A stretch of DNA of 64,000 bases. It comes from DATEOR01 sp035296905. Its GTDB lineage: Bacteria; Actinomycetota; Thermoleophilia; Gaiellales; Gaiellaceae. The position numbers were made by a program, and so were the translations under genes. This document shows, one piece after another, positions 24,913-32,819 of the stretch (position 1 is its first letter; each line of letters starts with the position of its first letter). The stretch covers positions 23,572 through 87,571 of the forward strand of contig DATHAA010000100.1 of the NCBI GenBank assembly GCA_035296905.1, in the 5' to 3' direction. The notes below the pieces were generated by a model, which saw only the letters and a program-made list of their open reading frames with translations, was not told where the DNA came from and did no database searches.

Positions 24913-26211
24913 CTAGTTGGCGAGCTGAGCTCCCGGCACGACGAGTGCCGGAAGGTCGTTTCCCCGGTAGCGATCGAGTTCGCCGCTGACTTTGCCCGAG
25001 CGAAGGTCGACTGCGACCGGCGACTGGCCGCCGCGCCAGACGTAGGCGTATGGCCCAGCTGTCTCGAGGAAGTAGATCGGCTCGTTTTCGAAGAGATGGA
25101 AGCGCTCGTGGCCGTCGAGGCCGTACCCCGTCAGGCCCATACCCCTCTCGTGGGTCGCGTCGGTCCAAGTAGTTCCATACGCGAGAAGCGTTCCCGCCGA
25201 GAAGGAGAACTGGCTTGCGTGCTCGTCGAGGATGCGTTTCGTCCACCGGCGAACGTCGATGAGCGCGAGCCCGGCTGGCGTCGTCTGCTCATCGCCCTTC
25301 GCCGTTAGGTGGGTGTCCTGGCCGAATACGGCGACGAGATGTTCGCCAACCCACACCGCCCGTCTCTCCGGGCCCTCTGCCGTCTTCGCCTCCGCTGCGG
25401 GCTCAAGCCAGTTCCGTAGGCGGCCGAGGAGCGCGACGGCCTCGTGCACGTCGTGGTAGCCCACTCGTCCGCTGGCGAGATCGACCTCGACGACCGGCCC
25501 GGCCGCGGGAACGACGAGTGCGCGTGCTCCCGCGGGATCAACCGCGAGTGCTGGAAGCGTGAGGCGCTGGACGGAGCGTTGAGGGTCGATCGTCTCAAGC
25601 CCCGCCGGTACGTCGACAAGCGCGATCGAGCGTTGGTCGCCGGCACTGTCCACCAGGAGCAACCTCGCTGGGCCCATGCGGTCGATGGGCGCGAGCAGGA
25701 GAGCGAGACCTTCCTGCGTCCTGGCGAGCGCGACAAGCGTCCCCTCGATCGTTTCACGCGAGACGATTCGGCGCTCGAACGGATCGATGACGACGAGGGC
25801 GTGATTCCACGCGCCCCACTCGACGAGGGCGAGAATGCGCCGTTCCGTTGGCCAGGCGAGCGAGGTGACAGCCGGCTCCTCCGGCGGGCGGGTGAAGTCG
25901 CCCGGGAGCGGCAGGACCTTGTCGAGACGCATTCGGCCGATGTCGACGATGCGAATTTCGAGCGGCGCGGCGCCCGCCAGGGCGACTAAGGATTCGTCCG
26001 GCGAGAAGCTCCAAGCTCCGCCGTTGTGCCCGAGCTTCACCGCCTGTGAGGACGGCGCGAGCGAGGTCGGATTGAACCGGCGGAGAAGCGTGCTGTCCTC
26101 CTCTTGCCAGACGATGCCGAGCACCGTCCCTCGAGGCGCCGGGGAGAAATTAGGCCCGGCTTCCGGATCACCTGCGAGCGTGAGTGCGACCAGAGCAAGA
26201 CCTAGCCTCAT
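24913..26211 (-). CDS. Unrecognised exported protein, beta-propeller-like
   Basis: I do not recognise the family. The 432-residue product starts at ATG 26211 with a short hydrophobic signal-like segment (LGLALVALTLAGDP). It continues with repeated short beta-strand patterns, for example AWSFSPDESLVALAG, SLAWPTERRILALVEWG, LALLLAPIDRMGPARLLLVD and PALAVDPAGARALVVP. These look like blades of a WD40/YVTN-type propeller. The gene sits alone between tRNA-Phe and a broken lipoprotein gene. Extracytoplasmic sensing or binding is only a guess from the fold. Confidence 0.6.
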   Translation of the reverse strand: MRLGLALVALTLAGDPEAGPNFSPAPRGTVLGIVWQEEDSTLLRRFNPTSLAPSSQAVKLGHNGGAWSFSPDESLVALAGAAPLEIRIVDIGRMRLDKVLPLPGDFTRPPEEPAVTSLAWPTERRILALVEWGAWNHALVVIDPFERRIVSRETIEGTLVALARTQEGLALLLAPIDRMGPARLLLVDSAGDQRSIALVDVPAGLETIDPQRSVQRLTLPALAVDPAGARALVVPAAGPVVEVDLASGRVGYHDVHEAVALLGRLRNWLEPAAEAKTAEGPERRAVWVGEHLVAVFGQDTHLTAKGDEQTTPAGLALIDVRRWTKRILDEHASQFSFSAGTLLAYGTTWTDATHERGMGLTGYGLDGHERFHLFENEPIYFLETAGPYAYVWRGGQSPVAVDLRSGKVSGELDRYRGNDLPALVVPGAQLAN

Positions 26212-26325
26212 TCCGGGTCCATTACGCCTATGCGGTCCTTTCAGGTCCACCAGCTTGACAGCCGCTACTCGTTCCCTTCGCGACGCTGGCGGGACTTCCC
26301 GAGCGAGTCGCGCCGTATCGCAGGG

Positions 26326-26873
26326 GTGAGGGTTTCCGGCGCTCTTCGCATCGCTGTCGATTGCACTCGCGGCTTGTGGTGGTGACGACGGTCGTGAGCC
26401 TGCCGCCGAGGGACTTACTGCCGCACCGACTTCGGCCACTCCCGTCCTTGCCCAGCCGCCGCACCTTGCGTGAGCTGCCGCGGCGAGTCGAACGTGATCA
26501 CGTGCGACCCGGTCGGCCTAGCCGTCGGGTTGTCGGCCGGCCATTGCACTTAGAGGCATGGATCGGGGGGAAGCCGGTCGCGATGGCAATACGTCCCGAC
26601 AGTGCGGAGCGTGAGGGGCAGGCAAGGTACTTCGAGGGCGACCTCCACCCTGCTGGCCTCTCCTCGCCGGGGCCGCTGCACGTCATTCGCGACGGGCCGA
26701 ACGACTACTGGGCGGGAGGCAATCCGGTGAGAGTTCCAGTCCGTCTTATCGCCCACTACCCGGACGGTAGTTCGGCGGAGATCACGGTGCAGACTGAGCT
26801 CAGGTTGGGGCTAAGCCCCCGGCCGCCGAGACTTCGTGCTCTTTGGCACCGCAATCCACCGCTGAGTGCGTGA
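26326..26873 (+). pseudogene. Frameshifted lipoprotein remnant
   Basis: Parts of one exported protein lie in three frames. After a GTG at 26326, the next frame (about 26330-26469) reads FPALFASLSIALAACGGDDG, a classic lipoprotein signal and lipobox, but has no start codon of its own. The middle piece (about 26467-26545) reads CRGESNVITCDPVGLAVGL. The last piece, in the third frame, reads LEAWIGGKPVAMAIRP, then FEGDLHPAGL, YWAGGNPVRVPVRL and YPDGSSAEITV. Single-base shifts near 26330, 26465 and 26545 would rejoin them. The shape recalls small actinobacterial secreted proteins with a DRVGLAV motif, from memory only. Confidence 0.6.
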
Positions 26874-26990
26874 ATTACGAGCTCGGCAGTGATCGGCGAT
26901 TCGGCAGTCAGACAGGGCTTCCGATTTTGTTCGGACACACCCACCTTTCGCATTGACGCCGAGGACGCCGAGGACCCGTTCGTCCACGCG

Positions 26991-27032
26991 AAAAACGACG
27001 TCCGGGCCGGTGCTACCGCGCCGCGGACGTCG
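26991..27032 (-). terminator. Rho-independent terminator of the haem/cytochrome operon
   Basis: A nine-base perfect stem (CGACGTCCG at 26996-27004 and CGGACGTCG at 27024-27032) encloses a 19-base GC-rich loop. On the minus strand it is followed directly by a run of five T. It begins 15 bases after the methyltransferase stop at 27047. Confidence 0.75.
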
Positions 27033-27046
27033 CTTGGTTCGGGATC

Positions 27047-27682
27047 CTAGACCTGGTCGGCCCGAGCGGCAAGGACGGCGACGCCGGCTCCGGCTGCGAT
27101 CTCCTCGACGTCTTCGAAGCCGACCTCGCCGAGTCGCGCACGAAGCTTCTCGGGCGGGACCCAGATCGGCGTCTCGGCTCCGCGCGAGAACGCAAAGATG
27201 GCGCGGCCGCCTGGCGCGGTGACCCGGCCGAGCTCCTCGAAGAACGGGATCATGTTCTGAAGGACAACGAGGTCGAACGCCCCGTCGGGGAAGGGCAGGC
27301 TCGCGCCGTCAGCGATCTCGAAGGAGACTCGCCCGGCAAGCTCGGAGGGAAGAAGGCGCTGCGCCTCCTCGACCATCTCGGGCGCGAGATCGACGCCGAC
27401 CACCTCGGCCTCCGGGAAACGCTTCGCCACGACGCGAGCCGCCTCCCCGGTTCCCGTCCCGAGGTCGAGCGCCTTCCGCGGAGGCTCGTCGAGCCGGTCG
27501 AGGGCAGCGCCGAGCGGAACGAGGCCCTCCGGCCCGATGCGCCCTTCCCAGCTCGACGCCAGCAAGCCAAACTGGCGGCGCATTGGCCCGCGGAAGAGCC
27601 GCCAGAGAGCCGGCCGCGCTACGACCACCTGCGTGGTGAGGCGGGCGAACCGCCGTCCGGCTGCTTCCAGCCGCTGTCTCAC
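27047..27682 (-). CDS. Class I SAM-dependent methyltransferase
   Basis: A 211-residue methyltransferase of the UbiE/Methyltransf_11 type. Motif I is ALDLGTGTGEAARVV, the acidic end of strand 2 is VVGVDLAPEMV, motif II is FEIADGASLPFPDGAFDLVV, and motif III follows in RVTAPGGRAIFAF. A basic N-terminal helix (about 45 residues) precedes the fold. The GTG overlaps the stop of the SAM hydrolase gene. As the last gene of the haem-cytochrome-quinone operon it may modify a quinone or porphyrin intermediate, but this is inference from position. Confidence 0.8.
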   Translation of the reverse strand: MRQRLEAAGRRFARLTTQVVVARPALWRLFRGPMRRQFGLLASSWEGRIGPEGLVPLGAALDRLDEPPRKALDLGTGTGEAARVVAKRFPEAEVVGVDLAPEMVEEAQRLLPSELAGRVSFEIADGASLPFPDGAFDLVVLQNMIPFFEELGRVTAPGGRAIFAFSRGAETPIWVPPEKLRARLGEVGFEDVEEIAAGAGVAVLAARADQV

Positions 27683-28488
27683 GCCGGCGTGAGGCGGAGC
27701 TCGTCTCCGACCCGAACGGAGAACATTCGCGCCGCGTCCCCGTGGTTGATGGCGAGAGAGATGTTCGCGTACGCGTCCTCGTAGAGCACGATGTCGCCCA
27801 TGCGCGCGTCCGCGAAGGTGCGCGCGGCAACGGCGAAGTAGCGCTCGAAGCCGACCTCGACCTCCACGCGCGCGCCGGGGTCGATTCCGACGCGGTTGAG
27901 ATGCTCGGCGGTGAGGTTGAGCTGCACGTTGCCGTAGCGATCGACGTAGAGGACCGTTGCCCGGATGCGCGCTTCGCCGACCGACGGCTCGGGGACCTCG
28001 AGCCGGCGGAGCGCAGCCGGGTCCAGCCCAGGGCCGAGCTTCGAGAGCTCGACGCCGCTCGCGAGGTGTGCGGCGGCCGGAGAGAAGATGTCGCGGCCGT
28101 GGAAGGTGTGCGAGATGCGGTCGAGCATGTAGGCCTCGTCGGCGATCTCGACCGCCTCTGCCACACCGCCGAACCGGTCCGCGGCCACGAGCAGAAGCCC
28201 GTTGTCCGGCCCGACGTAGACGCGCTCGTCACCCCCTCGCAGGGCAATCGGCTTCCGCTCGCTGCCGACACCCGGATCCACGATCGCAACGTGTACGCCC
28301 GTGGGCATGTACGGGAGCGTGCTCGCGAGGACGAGCGCGCCCTGAAGCACGTGCTGGGGCGGGATCCCGTGCGTGATGTCGATCACCTCGACATCCGGCG
28401 CGATGCGCTTGATCACGCCGCGACACGTGCCCGCGAAGTCGTCCTCGAGCCCGAAGTCGGTCAGGAGGGTGATGAACTGGCGTGCGAT
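27679..28488 (-). CDS. SAM hydrolase/chlorinase family protein (DUF62), non-standard start
   Basis: This family mostly hydrolyses S-adenosylmethionine to adenosine and methionine. Motifs run in order: FITLLTDFGLEDDFAGTCRG, IDITHGIPPQHVLQGA, HVAIVDPGVGSER, YVGPDNGLLL, THFHGRDIFSPAAA-like (SHTFHGRDIFSPAA) and YVDRYGNVQLNL. The first in-frame GTG (28416) would remove the conserved LLTDFG segment. A TAA at 28498-28500 bounds the frame upstream. Between them only ATC (28488, 28473) and CTG (28464) are available, so a rare start codon is needed. I give the longest option. It overlaps hemD by at least a few bases. Confidence 0.72.
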   Translation of the reverse strand: MARQFITLLTDFGLEDDFAGTCRGVIKRIAPDVEVIDITHGIPPQHVLQGALVLASTLPYMPTGVHVAIVDPGVGSERKPIALRGGDERVYVGPDNGLLLVAADRFGGVAEAVEIADEAYMLDRISHTFHGRDIFSPAAAHLASGVELSKLGPGLDPAALRRLEVPEPSVGEARIRATVLYVDRYGNVQLNLTAEHLNRVGIDPGARVEVEVGFERYFAVAARTFADARMGDIVLYEDAYANISLAINHGDAARMFSVRVGDELRLTPA

Positions 28489-29111
28489 GCGGCGAGCTTA
28501 ACGGCTGCGACGAGACCGTCGAGGTCATGGCTCTCGGCTTCCGCGACGACCTCGAAACCGCCGGCGCGCGCCTCCGCCGACGTAACCGGCCCGATGCTCA
28601 CGCAGGCGAGATCCGTCCGCAACGCGGCAAGGGCACGCGCGGCCGAGGCAGAGGCAAGGACGACCAGGTCGGCGTCGGGGAACGACTCGACCTGCACCAC
28701 GACGGTGCGGTACAGCGGGACGAGCTCGGCGCCGAGCTCGCGGACGAGCACGTCACGGGCGTCTTCGGCGGCGGCGTGCAAGACGCGGCCATGAGGCTTC
28801 GGAAGCTCCTCGGCCAGTCCCTCCTGGGTCGAGCGCTCGGCGACAAAGGCCGGCTCGATGCCGTGCGCTTTGAGCGCCTCCGCGGTCCCCGGTCCAATCG
28901 CCGCGAACTGATTGGGCCGGCCGTCGAGTCGCCGCAGTAGCGGCTCGACGGCGTTCCGGCTCGTGACGAGGACCCAGTCGTAGCGCTCGGCGTCGAGCGG
29001 TGGCCCGTCGATCTCCTCGACGCCGATGAGCGGCGCGACTACGACCTCGAAGCCGGCCGTGCGCAAGCGCTCGGCCAGGCGCTCGTCCGTTCCAGTGACC
29101 GCGACTCTCAG
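28461..29111 (-). CDS. hemD: Uroporphyrinogen-III synthase, probable CTG start
   Basis: Closes hydroxymethylbilane to uroporphyrinogen III. HemD is poorly conserved, but the order of features fits: RVAVTGTDERLAERLRTAGF, VLVTSRNAVEPLLRRL (the family's 'S.NA' motif), FAAIGPGTAEALKAHGI, LVVLASASAARAL and VSIGPVTSAEARAGGF. It lies directly after hemC. No ATG/GTG/TTG exists near the N-terminus; a CTG at 29111 overlaps the hemC stop as CTGA and gives a normal 216-residue protein. The longer open frame above it is shadow coding within hemC. Confidence 0.78.
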   Translation of the reverse strand: MRVAVTGTDERLAERLRTAGFEVVVAPLIGVEEIDGPPLDAERYDWVLVTSRNAVEPLLRRLDGRPNQFAAIGPGTAEALKAHGIEPAFVAERSTQEGLAEELPKPHGRVLHAAAEDARDVLVRELGAELVPLYRTVVVQVESFPDADLVVLASASAARALAALRTDLACVSIGPVTSAEARAGGFEVVAEAESHDLDGLVAAVKLAASHASSSPS

Positions 29112-29938
29112 GGCACCGCGGCGAGAAGCTGGTCGGCGAGCGCGTGCGGATCGTCGCCGCGCCTCCGCTCGATCCACGCGCCGTCCTCGGCCGCGATCAG
29201 CGCCGTGAGCGCCTCGCCGTCGTGATGTGCCGCGACGGGAGCGAGGCAACCGGCCCCGATGCGCGCGACACACGCTCGCTCGGCCGTCACACGGCGCCGC
29301 GTCTCAGGGTCGTCGACGCCTGCTGCGAGCTCCTCCTCGCCCGCTCTGACCTGGAGCGCGACGGCGCCCTGCCCTGCCTCCGGCACGAGCTCGTCCGGGT
29401 CGAATCGGAGCCCGATCTCGCTCGAGAGACCCAGCCGGTCGAGCCCGGCGGCTGCGAGCACGATCGCGTCCAGCCCCCGCTCGCCGCGCTTCCGGAGGCG
29501 CGTGTCGACATTGCCACGCAGCGGCTCGATCGAGAGCTCGGGCTCGAGCGCGAGGAGCTGCGCGCGGCGGCGAACCGACGCCGTGCCGATGCGCATCCTG
29601 GGCGCGAGGCCATCGGCGCCGCAAAGGGCGTCACGGGGATCCTCGCGCGCGAGGTACGCGGCCACCGCGAGCCCGTCCACGTCCGTCGAGGTCATGTCCT
29701 TCGCGGAGTGGACGGCCACGTCGATACGGCCGGCGAGGAGCGCCTCCTCGATCTCCTTGACGAAAACACCGCGTTCGCCGATCTCGCCGAACGGCTTCGA
29801 GCGGTCGCGGTCGCCGGCGGTCGTCATCGGGACGAGCGCGACATCGAGATCGGGATTGGCGGAGCGCAGCGCGTCGGCGGCGATCTCCGCCTGCGTCAGC
29901 GCGAGCCTACTCCCCCTGCTGCCGAGCCGGAGAATCAC
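29108..29938 (-). CDS. hemC: Hydroxymethylbilane synthase (porphobilinogen deaminase)
   Basis: Joins four porphobilinogen units into hydroxymethylbilane. The 276-residue protein begins LRLGSRGSRLALTQAE, the typical start, and contains VHSAKDMTST, IGTASVRRRAQL, LRGNVDTRLRK, EAGQGAVALQ and the cofactor-binding Cys in IGAGCLAPVAAH. I chose the GTG at 29938 over the ATG at 29977 because the family starts just before the LRLGSRG strand. It overlaps hemA by 32 bases and hemD follows. Confidence 0.92.
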   Translation of the reverse strand: MILRLGSRGSRLALTQAEIAADALRSANPDLDVALVPMTTAGDRDRSKPFGEIGERGVFVKEIEEALLAGRIDVAVHSAKDMTSTDVDGLAVAAYLAREDPRDALCGADGLAPRMRIGTASVRRRAQLLALEPELSIEPLRGNVDTRLRKRGERGLDAIVLAAAGLDRLGLSSEIGLRFDPDELVPEAGQGAVALQVRAGEEELAAGVDDPETRRRVTAERACVARIGAGCLAPVAAHHDGEALTALIAAEDGAWIERRRGDDPHALADQLLAAVP

Positions 29939-31196
29939 GGTCGTTGAGGTCGAAGAGATGCCGCACTGCGTCCGCATAGACGACCCCGTCAGCAGCAGCA
30001 GCCGCCTCCTTCATCCGAACGGTGGGCGCGTGGAGAAGCTTGTTCACGATCTGCGCGGTGAGGGACTCGACGGCACGCCGCTCGCTCGGGCTCAGGGAGC
30101 CGAGCCGGCCTTCGGCACGCTCGAGCTCGCTCGTCCGGATCGACTCCGCACGCGCCCGGAGGGAGGCGATCGCCGGGACGACATCGAGCGAGAGCTGCCA
30201 GGCGCGGAAGCCTTCGGCCTCCTCGGCGACGATGGCCTCGGCGCGCACGGCCTCCTCGCGCCGGCCCGCGACGCTCTCCTCGACGACCCGCTCGAGGTCG
30301 TCGATGTCGTACAGGTAGCAGCCCTCGATCTCGTTCACCGCGGGATCGACGTCGCGCGGGACGGCGATGTCGACGAAGAAGATGGGCCGTCCCTTCCGCT
30401 TGCGCATCGCCCGCTCCACCTGCTCGGCCGAGAGGACGTGGCCCCGCGAGCCGGTCGAGGCGACGACGATGTCCACGTGCTCGAGCTCTGACTCGACCGC
30501 GTCGAGACCGGCGGCGCGGCCGCCGAAGCGGCGAGCAAGCCGCTCGGCCCGCTCGACTGAGCGGTTGGCGACGAAGACGCTCTCGACCCCGCGCGAGATC
30601 AGGTTCACGGTCGCGAGGTCGCTCATCTTTCCCGCGCCGAGCACGAGGATGCGCCGCCCCTCCAGCGTCCCGAAGACGCGCTCGGCGAGCTCGGCGGCCG
30701 CAGACGAGATGGAGGCGGGATTTTCCCCGATGGCCGTTTCGCTCCGGACCCGCCGACCCACGCGGAGAGCCTGTCGGAAGAGCCGGTGCACCAGCCCCCG
30801 CGCCGTCCCCGCTTCCTGCGCGGTCTCGTACGCGCCGCGCACCTGGCCGAGGATCTGCGCCTCGCCGGGGATCATCGAGTCGAGGCTCGCGGCGACGCGG
30901 AAGAGATGCATCGCGGCCGCCTCGTCGGTCAGCGTGTAGAGCGACGGTGCGATCTCGCTCTCGCTCAATCCCCCGAGCGCGGCGAGCTCCGCGAAGGCAC
31001 GCTCCTGGGCGGCCTCGGGATCCTCGTCGACAACGTAGAGCTCGGTGCGGTTGCAGGTGGAGAGAGCAACCGCCTCACCGTCCTCACCCGCCAGCCGGCG
31101 GACCAGCTCCGGGTTCTCCGGCGCGCTGACGTAGAGCTGCTCGCGAAGCTCGACGGGAGCCCGGTGATGCGAGGTGCCGACGAGGACGAGATGCAT
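29907..31196 (-). CDS. hemA: Glutamyl-tRNA reductase
   Basis: Reduces glutamyl-tRNA to glutamate-1-semialdehyde, the first step of C5-pathway haem synthesis. The 429 residues carry the catalytic Cys in LSTCNRTELY, HLFRVAASLDSMIPGEAQIL, the NADPH site VLGAGKMSDLA and the VDIAVPRDVDP motif, with a C-terminal dimerisation helix. The ATG at 31196 is two bases after the HemX/CcsA-like stop. The presence of hemA implies the C5 route; hemL and hemB are not in the window. Confidence 0.95.
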   Translation of the reverse strand: MHLVLVGTSHHRAPVELREQLYVSAPENPELVRRLAGEDGEAVALSTCNRTELYVVDEDPEAAQERAFAELAALGGLSESEIAPSLYTLTDEAAAMHLFRVAASLDSMIPGEAQILGQVRGAYETAQEAGTARGLVHRLFRQALRVGRRVRSETAIGENPASISSAAAELAERVFGTLEGRRILVLGAGKMSDLATVNLISRGVESVFVANRSVERAERLARRFGGRAAGLDAVESELEHVDIVVASTGSRGHVLSAEQVERAMRKRKGRPIFFVDIAVPRDVDPAVNEIEGCYLYDIDDLERVVEESVAGRREEAVRAEAIVAEEAEGFRAWQLSLDVVPAIASLRARAESIRTSELERAEGRLGSLSPSERRAVESLTAQIVNKLLHAPTVRMKEAAAAADGVVYADAVRHLFDLNDRDSPARQQGE

Positions 31197-31198
31197 GG

Positions 31199-31987
31199 CT
31201 AGAAGTGAGTCACCGGGACGAGGGCGACCGCGACGAGGACGAAGGCCGCGAGCGCGAGGTAGGCAGTGCGGCGGCCGCGCCAGCCCGCTTCGTAGCGAAG
31301 GAAGAGGAAGGCGGCGTAGGCCACCCAGGTCAGCAGTGCGGCCGCCATGACGGCGTCGAACCCGCCGCCCTCCGAGCCGAGCCGGGCTAGGCCGACCGCG
31401 AGCCCGAGGGTCAATGCCGGCAGCGCGACGAGAATCGTGCGGCCCGTGAGAGTGTCGAGCGCGAGCTGCGACGGCGCGCGCTGGCGCAGGACTCCAGGCG
31501 CATGGCCCTTGAGCCGCCGCTCCTGCCAGAGGTAGAGAGCCGCGAGGCCGGCGGCGAGCGTGAAGCCGGCGAAGGCCGCGAGGGTCAGCCCGACGTGGAA
31601 GGCGAGGAACATGTCACCGAGCTCGCTGCGCCCCGCGTCCCCGGCCCCGCCGCTCAGCCAGGCGACCGTGAAGAGCACCGCCGCAAGCGGCATGACCACG
31701 AGGCCGAGCAGCCGGAAGGGCGCCCGGCAGCCCCAGATGAGGTAGGCGCCGACGACCAGCCAGACGAAGAGGTTGAGGGAGCCGGCCCACGTTCCCCACG
31801 GGAAGCCCTCGGCGCGAGCCGCCTGCACGACGAGGAGCGCTGTCTGGGCCAGCCAGCCGATCCGGACTCCCCAGATCGCGAAGCGCGAGAGCCGCCCGGG
31901 CCTCACTCCGTCGCCGACATAGGCGACCGCGGCCTCCAAGTAGCCCGCGAGGGCAGGCCAGACGAGTATCACGGCGAGCTCGCCCAT
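31199..31987 (-). CDS. CcsA/HemX-like cytochrome c assembly membrane protein
   Basis: A 262-residue polytopic protein with about eight hydrophobic helices. The central segment EGFPWGTWAGSLNLFVWLVV and the following MFLAFHVGLTLAAFAGFTLA match the cytochrome c assembly (CcsA/ResC/HemX) fold, with conserved His residues that could bind haem. The family's full WWD motif is not intact. In Bacillus, hemX also lies beside hemA, and that position fits here. Its ATG overlaps the stop of the CcmD-like gene (ATGA). It could help to control HemA or handle haem for cytochrome c. Confidence 0.75.
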   Translation of the reverse strand: MGELAVILVWPALAGYLEAAVAYVGDGVRPGRLSRFAIWGVRIGWLAQTALLVVQAARAEGFPWGTWAGSLNLFVWLVVGAYLIWGCRAPFRLLGLVVMPLAAVLFTVAWLSGGAGDAGRSELGDMFLAFHVGLTLAAFAGFTLAAGLAALYLWQERRLKGHAPGVLRQRAPSQLALDTLTGRTILVALPALTLGLAVGLARLGSEGGGFDAVMAAALLTWVAYAAFLFLRYEAGWRGRRTAYLALAAFVLVAVALVPVTHF

Positions 31988-32139
31988 CAGGCCACCTTGC
32001 GCCGCTGCGCGAGTTCAGTCAACTCGGCCACCTCGCGCTCGAGCCGCGAGAGCTTGAAGGAGTAGAGGACCACGTAGAGGAGGACGACCGCGAGGACGAC
32101 GAGGTAGGCGGCGGTGACGTACTTCTCTGAGGTCGTCAT
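31987..32139 (-). CDS. CcmD-like small membrane protein
   Basis: A 50-residue protein with one transmembrane helix (YLVVLAVVLLYVVLYSFKLS) and a charged C-terminal coiled tail (LEREVAELTELAQ), the usual form of CcmD, which steadies the CcmABC haem-release complex. Its ATG (32139) overlaps the ccmC stop, and its stop overlaps the start of the next gene. Position directly after ccmC is the main support, since CcmD sequences are weakly conserved. Confidence 0.7.
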   Translation of the reverse strand: MTTSEKYVTAAYLVVLAVVLLYVVLYSFKLSRLEREVAELTELAQRRKVA

Positions 32140-32819
32140 TCGAGCGCCTCCCGCAGCTCGTGGAGGCGCGCGTCGAGCCGCTTCCCGGTGAGCTCGTTCG
32201 TGTAGAGCGAGGCGAAGAGGCCGAGCATCGCCGCGAGGCACACGCAGAAGACGAAGAACATGCTTCCCGACATCTGCGGGCCGTCGCGCGTGAAGACGAC
32301 GGGATGGATGAAGTTCTCCGCGAGCCGGATCGCGAGGAAGCTGACCGGGATCAGCGCGACTCCGAAGAGCGCGTAGACCGCCGACAAGTTCGCGCGGCGC
32401 GGCCCCGACTCGACGGAGAAGCGAAGCATGAAGTACGCGCAGTAGAAGAGGAAGAGAACGAGAAAGAGCGTCAGCTGCCGCTCGCTCCACGTCCACCACA
32501 CCCCCCAGGAGATCTTGGCCCAGATGGAGCCCGTGACGAGCGTGAGGATCCCGAAGATCACGCCCATATGCACTGCCGTGTAGCTCTCGAGGTCGTAGCG
32601 CGACTCCCGCGTCCAGAGAAGCCGGAGCGCCTTCCACGCGCCCCAGCCGAAGCCCGAGTAGGCGGTCAGCGCGATCGGGACGTGGACGTAGAAGATCCGC
32701 TGGCTGAAGCCCTGGTCGGCGTCCTCGGGAGCCCAGAAGAGCGCCAACGCGAGACCCGCCACGAGCAGCACGGAGGCTGCCGCGGCGAGCAGCACGGCCC
32801 GGTTATTCCGCAACGACAT
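32136..32819 (-). CDS. ccmC: Haem exporter/handling protein CcmC
   Basis: Presents haem to the CcmE chaperone in system I cytochrome c maturation. The protein has six helices and the tryptophan-rich WGVWWTWSERQLTLF motif, with flanking His residues in FYVHVPIAL and ENFIHPVVF. I chose the ATG at 32819 (227 residues) over 32849, because the first ten residues of the longer form lie inside ccmB and precede the conserved region. CcmE itself is not visible in the window. Confidence 0.9.
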   Translation of the reverse strand: MSLRNNRAVLLAAAASVLLVAGLALALFWAPEDADQGFSQRIFYVHVPIALTAYSGFGWGAWKALRLLWTRESRYDLESYTAVHMGVIFGILTLVTGSIWAKISWGVWWTWSERQLTLFLVLFLFYCAYFMLRFSVESGPRRANLSAVYALFGVALIPVSFLAIRLAENFIHPVVFTRDGPQMSGSMFFVFCVCLAAMLGLFASLYTNELTGKRLDARLHELREALE

